A stretch of DNA of 7,295 nt from Treponema sp. (GTDB lineage: Bacteria; Spirochaetota; Spirochaetia; Treponematales; Treponemataceae). The position numbers and the translations under genes are program-made. The DNA lies in contig JAFLSP010000090.1 in NCBI GenBank assembly GCA_022510885.1, positions 1 to 7,295 of the forward strand. Direction: 5' to 3'. This document shows positions 1 through 5,513 of the stretch, piece after piece. The stretch's first letter is position 1. Each line of letters begins with the position of its first letter. The notes under the pieces were generated by a model. That model did not search any database and was not told the origin of the DNA. It was given only the letters and a program-made list of their open reading frames with translations.

Positions 1-677
1 TCGATGATTTCTTTGTGCGTCTTGTAGAGTTTGAGTTCCGCGCTGCTGATTGAAATGGCGATGGAATACACGCTCAGGCCCGAGTTGGCGTAGGCGGGGT
101 TCATCTCAATCGCGTCGATGCGCAGGCCGAGTTTGCGAATGGTCGTGACGAAGTTCTGCAAGTTGAGGCTGTTTTTCAGCTCAAGGTGAATCTCAAAATG
201 GTTGGAGCGGTTTTTCAGGTAGAATTCGAGCACGGGCAGGTACGACAGGCAGAACAGCAGGATGACGAAGCCGACCGCCGTAATCGTGTAGAAGCCCGCG
301 CCGAGCGCAAGCCCGATGATACAGCTTGCCCACAGCGCGACCGACGTGGTAAGCCCCATAATCTGGTTGCGCGAGCTGAAAAAGAGCGTGCGGGTCGCCA
401 CGCGCGCCGCCGAGACAATCGCCGCCGCCGAAAGCAGGAACAGATGCCCGCCGTACCGCATGTTCACGTAGATGTCGAGCATCATCACCAGCGTGCCGGC
501 AAGCGTAACCACGATGAACGTGCGGAATCCCGCCGAGTGGCGCTTGCTTGACCGCTCCCAGCCCAGGACGGCGGAGATGAACAGCGCCGCCACAAAGCGG
601 AGGATAATGGACTGCGCGTTCAGCCCGACCGACCATTCGCCGAGCAGCACCGCAATGGGGTCTGAAAACTGCGTCAT
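1..677 (-). CDS. MgtC/SapB family inner-membrane protein, C-terminus cut by window edge
   Basis: The reading frame from the ATG at 675-677 stays open to the left edge, giving 225 visible residues and no stop. Residues 39-42 (GWER) and 49-53 (AGFRT), followed by a hydrophobic segment, match the MgtC family signature of a helix, an acidic ER pair and AG-x-RT. GLTTSVALW at 108-116 with the glycine-rich helix after it fits the second conserved block. About five membrane segments can be read (near 23-40, 53-68, 76-92, 107-127, 130-150). A soluble tail from about 158 (FEIHLELKN) resembles the ACT-like cytoplasmic domain of longer MgtC proteins. The start overlaps the antiporter stop as ATGA and has a strong Shine-Dalgarno sequence. 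MgtC proteins are linked to magnesium limitation and membrane energetics in Salmonella; the role here is inferred only. Family assignment is confident, substrate or function is not. Confidence 0.88.
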   Translation of the reverse strand, partial: MTQFSDPIAVLLGEWSVGLNAQSIILRFVAALFISAVLGWERSSKRHSAGFRTFIVVTLAGTLVMMLDIYVNMRYGGHLFLLSAAAIVSAARVATRTLFFSSRNQIMGLTTSVALWASCIIGLALGAGFYTITAVGFVILLFCLSYLPVLEFYLKNRSNHFEIHLELKNSLNLQNFVTTIRKLGLRIDAIEMNPAYANSGLSVYSIAISISSAELKLYKTHKEII

Positions 678-2131
678 GACGACCTCCTTCCCGACTTCTT
701 GACTCCCTCGCGGTTCGCCTCGCCCGTCAGCAGCGCGCGGTGGTGTTCCGCCGCCTCGTTGAACGCCCGCTCCTCTTCGTTTATCGTGTGCGCCGGCAGC
801 TCTTCCTGTATTTTCTGAATGCGCTCAATCAGCAGCTCAAGCTGCGTCTTTGCCTTGCCGTCGGGCGTGCTTTCCGGCACCGTCACCAAATCCTCCAGTT
901 TGTTGGAGTAGGACTTGCTCAAGTAGAGCGCGAGTTTCGCGCAGCCCGGGCCAATCAGCTCGTACAGCACGCTTGAGGCAAGGATGACCGTCAGCAGCGC
1001 CGCGCCCGTCTCGCCCCGCAAGGTGCGCGCGCCCAGTTCCGAAAGCCCGATGGCAACGCCCGCCTGCGGGATGAGCGCAAGCCCCAGGTAGTTGCGCGTC
1101 GTCTTGGGCTTTTTTGCGAGCAGGCAGCCCAAGAACGCGCCCGCGTATTTTCCCGCAATGCGCACCACAAAATACAGAATGCCGATGAGCAGCAGCGGCG
1201 CAGTCCCGATTGCGCCGGACGGATTGACGAGCGCGCGCAGGTCGAACGCCATGCCGGAGCGCACGAAAAACAGCAGCAGGATAGGCGGACTGAAATAGCC
1301 GAGCTGCTTGAACAGTTTGTCGTTGTCCGTCATGTTGATGTAGACCGTCCCCATGGACATACAGCCGAGCAGCGGCGACACCTCAAGCACCGTGCACACC
1401 CCGCAGAACGCGAACAGCAGCGCGACCGCGATAATCAGCCGGTTGTCCGTTGAGCGCGTCTTTGGCCGCAGCAGCAGCACCAGCAAAATGCCGAACACGC
1501 CGCCCAAAATCAGGACGCCCGCATTGGTCAGCAGCGGCATGATGATGCCGCCCACCGAAAACGCCCCGCTCGTATAGGAATGCAGCGCGACCGAAATCGC
1601 CACGCTGTACGCGAGCAGCCCCACGATGTCGTCAAGCGCGACCACTTGCAGCAGCGTCTCCACAAAGTCGCCCTTCGCCCCCGTCTGCCGGATAGTCATC
1701 ATCGTGGACGCGGGCGCGGTCGCGGAGGCAAGCGCGGCAAGCACGATTGAGAAAGCAAGCTCCAGGCGCAGCACAAAATAGGTGACGACGAACACGCACA
1801 CCGACGCGAGCAGTGCCTCCAGCATGGTGATAATCAGCACCTTCGGCCCGTTCTTTTTGAGCGTGTCCATGCGGAAAAACTCGCCCGTGCTGAACGCGAT
1901 GAACGCGAGCGCGATGTCGGGCAGAAAGCCCGTGCCGTCAATAATCGACTGCGGAATCAGGTTCAGGCAGAACGGCCCAATCAGGATGCCCGCCGTAATG
2001 TACGCCGTCACGTTGGGCAGGCGCAGACGCTTGGTCAGCCGCGTCATCAGAAAGCCGGAGAGCAGAATGAGCGAAATAGAGATAATGGCGACTGCGGCAG
2101 GCGTACTGCCGTCATACAAGCGCGCGAACAT
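674..2131 (-). CDS. Cation:proton antiporter (CPA superfamily, probably Na+/H+ or K+/H+ exchanger)
   Basis: A 485-residue integral membrane protein with about 12 hydrophobic segments over residues 10-405. Recognisable CPA features are the AYITAGILIGP segment (43-53), ATAPAST (137-143), ALDDIVG (165-171) with the aspartate pair D167-D168, FFVRSGMAFDL (288-298) and LALIPQAGVAIGL (351-363). Paired aspartates in this helix are typical of electrogenic NapA/NhaA-like exchangers, whereas KefC-type proteins have QD; the ion is not determined from sequence. K328 in the RIAGKYAG segment may be the counterpart of the conserved lysine of NapA-like proteins, a tentative alignment. No TrkA-N/RCK nucleotide-binding domain follows; instead the last 75 residues form a charged tail with a likely helix at 428-447. 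It is first in an operon with the MgtC-like gene, overlapping it by 4 bases. The start is supported by a promoter 30 bases upstream and an AGGGCGG-like ribosome site. Confidence 0.9.
   Translation of the reverse strand: MFARLYDGSTPAAVAIISISLILLSGFLMTRLTKRLRLPNVTAYITAGILIGPFCLNLIPQSIIDGTGFLPDIALAFIAFSTGEFFRMDTLKKNGPKVLIITMLEALLASVCVFVVTYFVLRLELAFSIVLAALASATAPASTMMTIRQTGAKGDFVETLLQVVALDDIVGLLAYSVAISVALHSYTSGAFSVGGIIMPLLTNAGVLILGGVFGILLVLLLRPKTRSTDNRLIIAVALLFAFCGVCTVLEVSPLLGCMSMGTVYINMTDNDKLFKQLGYFSPPILLLFFVRSGMAFDLRALVNPSGAIGTAPLLLIGILYFVVRIAGKYAGAFLGCLLAKKPKTTRNYLGLALIPQAGVAIGLSELGARTLRGETGAALLTVILASSVLYELIGPGCAKLALYLSKSYSNKLEDLVTVPESTPDGKAKTQLELLIERIQKIQEELPAHTINEEERAFNEAAEHHRALLTGEANREGVKKSGRRSS
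683..690 (-). promoter_or_regulatory. Shine-Dalgarno site for the MgtC-like gene
   Basis: GAAGGAGG on the minus strand lies inside the last codons of the antiporter gene and ends 5 bases before the ATG at 677. It fixes the start of the MgtC-like gene at the ATGA overlap and suggests strong initiation in addition to translational coupling. Confidence 0.8.
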
Positions 2132-2142
2132 ACGACCCGCCC

Positions 2143-2158
2143 TGAAAAACGTTTTTCA
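2143..2158. promoter_or_regulatory. Perfect 16-bp palindrome, candidate operator of the antiporter operon
   Basis: TGAAAAACGTTTTTCA is its own reverse complement with no spacer. It lies between the predicted -10 box (2167-2172) and the antiporter ATG (2131), covering roughly +3 to +18 of the predicted transcript, where a bound dimeric repressor would block initiation or early elongation. The same sequence was not noticed elsewhere in the window. As RNA it would form only a weak A-U stem without a loop, so a DNA-binding site is the better reading. The regulator is unknown. Confidence 0.55.
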
Positions 2159-2166
2159 TGTGGCGT

Positions 2167-2195
2167 ATTGTACCACAGGACGTGCGAATCTGCAA
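2167..2195 (-). promoter_or_regulatory. Sigma70-type promoter for the antiporter-mgtC operon
   Basis: On the minus strand TTGCAG (2195-2190) and TACAAT (2172-2167) are separated by exactly 17 bases, with a TGG just before the -10 box making an extended -10. Predicted transcription start is about 2159-2161, giving a leader of about 30 bases. The -35 box begins 7 bases after the queH stop codon. Confidence 0.75.
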
Positions 2196-2201
2196 CTGAC
2201 G

Positions 2202-2849
2202 CTATCTTTGCGAGTACACGCAGCCGCAGTAGTCCTGCCGCCACAGGCCGTATTCCGCGCTCAGTTCCGTGCTGCGCAAAAAGCCGCCTTTTTTCTTGAA
2301 ATTCGCGGGGAGGAACTGCGGCGCGGGGGCGGAAAAACGGTCGTCCGCCGCGGTCAGGGCATGACCAATCGCATTGATTTTTTCGGCATCCTTGTGCGGG
2401 CTGATTGAAAGCGTCGTCGTGAACCAGTCGAACTGATGCGCGCGCGCGTATTCCCAGGCCTTTTTCATGCGGAAGGCATAGCAGCGGCGGCACCGCTCGC
2501 CCTTTTCCGGCTCGTCCTGCAAGGCCGGCTCCGCGCGGACGTTCGTGTGCGCAAAATAGTCCTCGGGGTCGTAGTCCGCCACCACCAGTTTGACGGAATG
2601 CTGCACGGCGGGTGGAAACTGCGGCAAAAAGGCTTGCAGCTCGGCAAGTCGCCGCTCGTACTCCGCCTGCGGATGAATGTTCGGGTTGTAATAGAACAGC
2701 GTGATGGCAAAGCGGGCGGAAAGATACTCAAGCACATAGGAACTGCACGGCGCACAGCACGCATGGAGCAACAATGTCGGCGTGTGGTCGCACTGCTCCA
2801 GCTGCTTGAGGATTGCGTCCAGCTGTTTTTGGTAGTCGGGCTTCTGCAT
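2202..2849 (-). CDS. queH: Epoxyqueuosine reductase QueH
   Basis: A 215-residue protein of the former DUF208 family, the non-orthologous alternative to QueG that reduces epoxyqueuosine to queuosine at tRNA position 34. The diagnostic cysteines are all present: the vicinal pair C31-C32 plus C35 in LLLHACCAPCSSYVLEYL, C120 and C123 in GERCRRCYAFRM, and C208 and C210 in the terminal YCGCVYS. In this family such cysteines bind an iron-sulfur cluster and an additional metal. FYYNPNIHP (52-60) and TTTLSISPHKD (144-154) are further family blocks. Length is normal. The start MQKPDYQKQLDAIL matches the usual beginning of the family. The gene follows pheT by 15 bases and lacks a convincing Shine-Dalgarno sequence, so it is probably translated by coupling to pheT. 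No terminator is seen after it. Identification is confident. Confidence 0.93.
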   Translation of the reverse strand: MQKPDYQKQLDAILKQLEQCDHTPTLLLHACCAPCSSYVLEYLSARFAITLFYYNPNIHPQAEYERRLAELQAFLPQFPPAVQHSVKLVVADYDPEDYFAHTNVRAEPALQDEPEKGERCRRCYAFRMKKAWEYARAHQFDWFTTTLSISPHKDAEKINAIGHALTAADDRFSAPAPQFLPANFKKKGGFLRSTELSAEYGLWRQDYCGCVYSQR

Positions 2850-2864
2850 CGCGTTGCGGCGATT

Positions 2865-4589
2865 TTACATCAGCGCCTCAAGATTTATCTCGCCCGCCAC
2901 GCACGGAACGGTAATCTGCCAGTTCTCCAGCACCTGCGGATGGACTTCGCCAAAAATGCCCACCTGCTTGCCGTCCACCAGGATTGCCGCCTGCCGCCCG
3001 GGAATGAAGCGCGGGTCCGCAACCTCTTTTACCTCATACTTGTGGTCGAGGAAATAGAGGAGCGACGACACTTCGCTCGCAAGGTCGTTGAAATTCGCGT
3101 TGTTGGCGGCGGTCATAAAGCCGAGCGACTGCACGGTTTTTGTGCCCGTGTTCTCCTCCGGCGCGAGGAACGCCACCTTGCCAATCTCGAAAATCTTGTG
3201 CGGGAACAGGGCGTTTGCCGCCGCGCTTTCCGCCCGCAGCAGCGACGCGATGATTGACGGGCGCACGAACTGATAGTTCTCGCTCATCGGGTTGGCGATT
3301 TCAATCACGTCCGTCGCGTCAACGTTCATGCGGTCAATGTAGTCGCGCTTGCTGCCCAAGTAGTTGAAAATCATCTCCTGATAGCCAAGCCCGACCATGA
3401 TTTCTTTTGTCTTGCGGCTGAAAATCGTCACGTCGGAGAGCTTGCCCACCGTAAAGTCGTTCGGACGCTGCGCCTTGAAAAAGTCCAGCCCCATGCCAAT
3501 CATCACGTCCTCAATGACGTCCACCTCGTGCAGGAAGTCGTTGCGGTATGCCGGCGGCGTAACCGTGAATTCCACGTCGCCGTTCACGTCCCGTGCCGAG
3601 ACCGTGTTGTCCATGCGCGCGAGCGCGTCAAGCACCTGCGCCTTCGTCAGCGTTCCGCCGAGCAACTTATTGATAGAAGAAAGCGTCGCTTTCGTGTCCT
3701 GCTGGAAGAAGAACGGCACGACGATTTCCCTGCCGAAGCCCGTCTCGTAGGGATGCACCACTTTGACCGGCAGGATTTCGTAGCCCGCGTCGGCAAAATC
3801 GCAGGCGACGATGTTCGCGGAGAGGATGAGCGGCTCCATCTCGGAGCCGGTCAGTTCGACCATCAGCCCCGTGTCGCCCACTTTGACCGCGCCGAGCGTC
3901 GCGCTGTTGATAATCGGCGCCATGGACATCACCTCGCCCTTGTCGTCCGTGAGCAGCGGAAAGCGTTTCGCGTCTTTCAGAATCCAGCCGTAGTCGCGCC
4001 CCTTGGGGTGGTCGGTCAGAATCTGGCGGCAGGTCATCGGCTCAGTGCACTGGAGCGGCACGAACGAGGTCTTGTCGGGGTCCACCGCCGTGTAATGCAC
4101 GGGCCAGGTGATGTTCTCCACGCGGTACACGCCCATGGAGATGGTCTTGCGCTTGCGCCCGAAGTTCCAGCAGAGCTTTTCCTGCGTCTGGATGATGTCC
4201 TTGAGCATGGGGTCGTCCAGCGCCTTGCCGCTGATGACGAAACTGACCATGAAGGGGCGCACGTCCTTTACGGCCTCGTCCACATACGCCACGCGCCCGC
4301 CGCAGTCCTTGAGGCTGCCCGCGCGGGAGAGGAAGCGCGAAAAATCCGAACGCCTGCCGCCGCCGTGGACGCGCAGCTGCCGCGCCACGCCCGCCGTTGA
4401 CCACAAGTCCGGGCGGTTCGTGTCGTTCAGCTCGATTTTGATGACACGCTCGTCCGCGCCCTGGCTCGCGTCCGGCTTTTCGTCCAGCTCCGCCTTGCCG
4501 CAGACCAGCTTTTTCTCCAGCGTGTCGTAATCGTATTTCGTTCCCAGCAGATTGAAAAACAGCGTTTCGTTTACTTCAATTTTCGGCAT
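2865..4589 (-). CDS. pheT: Phenylalanine--tRNA ligase beta subunit, archaeal/spirochaete type
   Basis: A 574-residue beta subunit of cytoplasmic PheRS, which with the alpha subunit charges tRNA-Phe and carries the editing site. N-terminal block IELNDTNRPDLWSTAGVARQ (52-71) is typical of the archaeal/eukaryal form. The B3/B4 editing domain spans about 98-265, with QEKL..GRKRK..SMGVY at 136-155. The B5 domain is at about 290-365, with the acidic HEVDVIEDVMIGMG at 354-367. The catalytic-like core follows, with FEIG (467-470) and GIFGEVHP (544-551). The N-terminal tRNA-binding-like and C-terminal ferredoxin-fold anticodon-binding domains of the long bacterial beta subunit are absent, as expected for this type. 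ATG at 4589 was chosen because MPKIEVNE is the standard beginning, a GGAG site lies 7 bases upstream and a good promoter sits between it and the earlier in-frame ATG at 4670. pheS is not adjacent. queH follows in the same operon. Confidence 0.95.
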   Translation of the reverse strand: MPKIEVNETLFFNLLGTKYDYDTLEKKLVCGKAELDEKPDASQGADERVIKIELNDTNRPDLWSTAGVARQLRVHGGGRRSDFSRFLSRAGSLKDCGGRVAYVDEAVKDVRPFMVSFVISGKALDDPMLKDIIQTQEKLCWNFGRKRKTISMGVYRVENITWPVHYTAVDPDKTSFVPLQCTEPMTCRQILTDHPKGRDYGWILKDAKRFPLLTDDKGEVMSMAPIINSATLGAVKVGDTGLMVELTGSEMEPLILSANIVACDFADAGYEILPVKVVHPYETGFGREIVVPFFFQQDTKATLSSINKLLGGTLTKAQVLDALARMDNTVSARDVNGDVEFTVTPPAYRNDFLHEVDVIEDVMIGMGLDFFKAQRPNDFTVGKLSDVTIFSRKTKEIMVGLGYQEMIFNYLGSKRDYIDRMNVDATDVIEIANPMSENYQFVRPSIIASLLRAESAAANALFPHKIFEIGKVAFLAPEENTGTKTVQSLGFMTAANNANFNDLASEVSSLLYFLDHKYEVKEVADPRFIPGRQAAILVDGKQVGIFGEVHPQVLENWQITVPCVAGEINLEALM

Positions 4590-4595
4590 GCCCAA

Positions 4596-4602
4596 ACTCC
4601 AC
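4596..4602 (-). promoter_or_regulatory. Shine-Dalgarno site that sets the pheT start
   Basis: GTGGAGT on the minus strand places GGAG 7 bases before the ATG at 4589. The alternative in-frame ATG at 4670 would lie upstream of the pheT promoter and inside the U-tract of the preceding terminator, so 4589 is preferred. Confidence 0.7.
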
Positions 4603-4624
4603 AAGCGAGATGAAGAATTACCAC

Positions 4625-4653
4625 AGTATAGCAGATTGGCGGGGTGCTGTCTA
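4625..4653 (-). promoter_or_regulatory. Sigma70-type promoter for pheT-queH
   Basis: On the minus strand TAGACA (4653-4648) and TATACT (4630-4625) are 17 bases apart, each matching five of six consensus bases, with TGC in front giving an extended -10. The predicted start is near A4618, leaving a leader of about 29 bases. That is too short for a T-box or other attenuator, so no leader control of this synthetase operon is visible. Confidence 0.8.
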
Positions 4654-4663
4654 TGTGAGGGGA

Positions 4664-4697
4664 AACACAAAAATCCCCCGCCGCATTGACGGGGGAT
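4664..4697 (-). terminator. Intrinsic terminator of the 214-residue unknown gene
   Basis: On the minus strand ATCCCCCG (4697-4690), a 9-base loop and CGGGGGAT (4680-4673) form a perfect 8-bp GC-rich stem, followed by a run of Ts and TTTTGTGTTT. It lies about 26 bases after the stop at 4723 and immediately upstream of the pheT promoter, separating the two transcription units. On the plus strand no T-run follows the stem, so it acts in one direction only. Confidence 0.9.
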
Positions 4698-4722
4698 GAG
4701 AAATGCGATTGCGTACCCGGCG

Positions 4723-5367
4723 CTAGTAGTCGAGCAGGCTGATGACTTTAAAGTTCAATTCGGGAACGCCGAATTCCGCGTCGTTCATGGGGAACATCAC
4801 GGGGTCGGCTTCGGACTCGTATTTCATGACGCGCCAGTTTGCGATATAGCCCGGGTCAAACTGGCGCAGTTTGAGCATCATTTCCTGCGTGTTGTCGCCG
4901 CGCGGAACATTGATGAATTCGGTGCCGTCGTCAAAGTAGATTTGCATCGCGCCGAACGTGTCATTGGAGACGACGACGGAAGCATGCCGCTTGAATTCTG
5001 CCAGCGTGGAGATTGACTGCTTCTTGAGCATCGTGCCGGTAATCGCTTCGCCGACGGTCGTGTTCTTCACGATTGCGGGAACGACGATTTCCCCGGTGAA
5101 GTCGGTGGGCTTGCCGTTCTCATAGGGCGTCTCAAGGATGATGACATCCCAGCCGTTGTCGTCCACCACCTTGAGGCAGCCCTCGGTCTGCCTGCCGCTT
5201 CCGTCGCGGTAGGTCACGAGCGCGCGCTTGTCTTCGGTAAAGACCGGGTCTTTGATGACCTCAAGCCCGTGCAGTTTCGGGTTCGTCCAGTTGGGGGCCT
5301 TGTATTCGCCGGACGTGATAATCAGCACGCCGTTTTCAACTTTCTCTACGGGAATTTTTGTAAACAT
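4723..5367 (-). CDS. Conserved-looking protein of unknown function, 214 residues
   Basis: I do not recognise a family. The protein is hydrophilic with no signal peptide and no membrane segment, so it is probably cytoplasmic. It has many acidic residues, a single cysteine (C64) and alternating hydrophobic/polar stretches (for example 11-18, 63-80, 92-101, 130-134, 140-153) that suggest a mostly beta-strand fold, with a helix likely at 120-128 and 160-169. It is real: the start has AAGGAG at 5374-5379, 6 bases before the ATG; a promoter lies 63 bases upstream; and a strong terminator follows. It stands as its own transcription unit, divergent from the PyrK-PyrD gene and upstream of pheT, and neither neighbour suggests a role. 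Base composition resembles the rest of the window, so there is no sign of recent transfer. Confidence 0.85.
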   Translation of the reverse strand: MFTKIPVEKVENGVLIITSGEYKAPNWTNPKLHGLEVIKDPVFTEDKRALVTYRDGSGRQTEGCLKVVDDNGWDVIILETPYENGKPTDFTGEIVVPAIVKNTTVGEAITGTMLKKQSISTLAEFKRHASVVVSNDTFGAMQIYFDDGTEFINVPRGDNTQEMMLKLRQFDPGYIANWRVMKYESEADPVMFPMNDAEFGVPELNFKVISLLDY

Positions 5368-5394
5368 CCGTATCTCCTTGTCGTCGGTCTTGTG

Positions 5395-5410
5395 TCGGCA
5401 ATCCTGCCGA
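5395..5410 (-). other. Small hairpin in the leader of the unknown gene
   Basis: TCGGCA and TGCCGA form a perfect 6-bp stem with a 4-base loop inside the predicted 57-base leader. No T-run follows on either strand, so it is not a terminator. It could stabilise the mRNA or be a protein-binding site, or be chance. Confidence 0.4.
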
Positions 5411-5430
5411 ACGATTCACTCGCTTGTTCT

Positions 5431-5459
5431 ATTTTATTCCATCTTTGCTGTTTTTGCAA
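5431..5459 (-). promoter_or_regulatory. Sigma70-type promoter for the unknown gene
   Basis: On the minus strand TTGCAA (5459-5454) and TAAAAT (5436-5431) are 17 bases apart in an AT-rich stretch unlike the surrounding GC-rich coding sequence. The predicted start is near A5424, giving a leader of about 57 bases to the ATG at 5367. Confidence 0.7.
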
Positions 5460-5498
5460 CGTTTCTTTGCGCGCTTTCTGTTCCATTTCGCCATTCTG

Positions 5499-5507
5499 TG
5501 CTACACT
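5499..5507 (+). promoter_or_regulatory. Extended -10 promoter for the PyrK-PyrD gene
   Basis: TGCTACACT gives an extended -10 element (TGn plus TACACT at 5502-5507). At the usual 17-base distance upstream there is only TGTTCC, a poor -35 box. Six bases separate the -10 from A5514, so the predicted start coincides with the first base of the start codon and the transcript would be leaderless. Confidence 0.55.
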
Positions 5508-5513
5508 ACGGAT

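Noticed and set aside
193..636. A 147-residue open frame on the minus strand at the left end
   Set aside because: It is out of frame with the MgtC-like gene, which is open from 677 to the window edge and carries clear family motifs.
2436..3257. A 273-residue open frame on the plus strand across queH and pheT
   Set aside because: It crosses the junction of two confidently identified minus-strand genes and shows no family features.
3528..4400. A 290-residue open frame on the plus strand inside pheT
   Set aside because: Antisense to the B3/B4 region of pheT, arginine- and histidine-rich without recognisable motifs and without promoter or ribosome site.
4590..4670. A 27-residue N-terminal extension of pheT from an ATG at 4670
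   Set aside because: The extension would start inside the terminator T-tract and run across the pheT promoter, and family members begin at MPKIEV.
5395..5410. Hairpin as a transcription terminator
   Set aside because: The stem is only 6 bp and no T-run follows on either strand.
5424..5513. A 30-residue hydrophobic N-terminal extension of PyrK-PyrD resembling a signal peptide
   Set aside because: It is translated from the AT-rich intergenic promoter region, would export a cytoplasmic enzyme, and lies upstream of the predicted transcription start.
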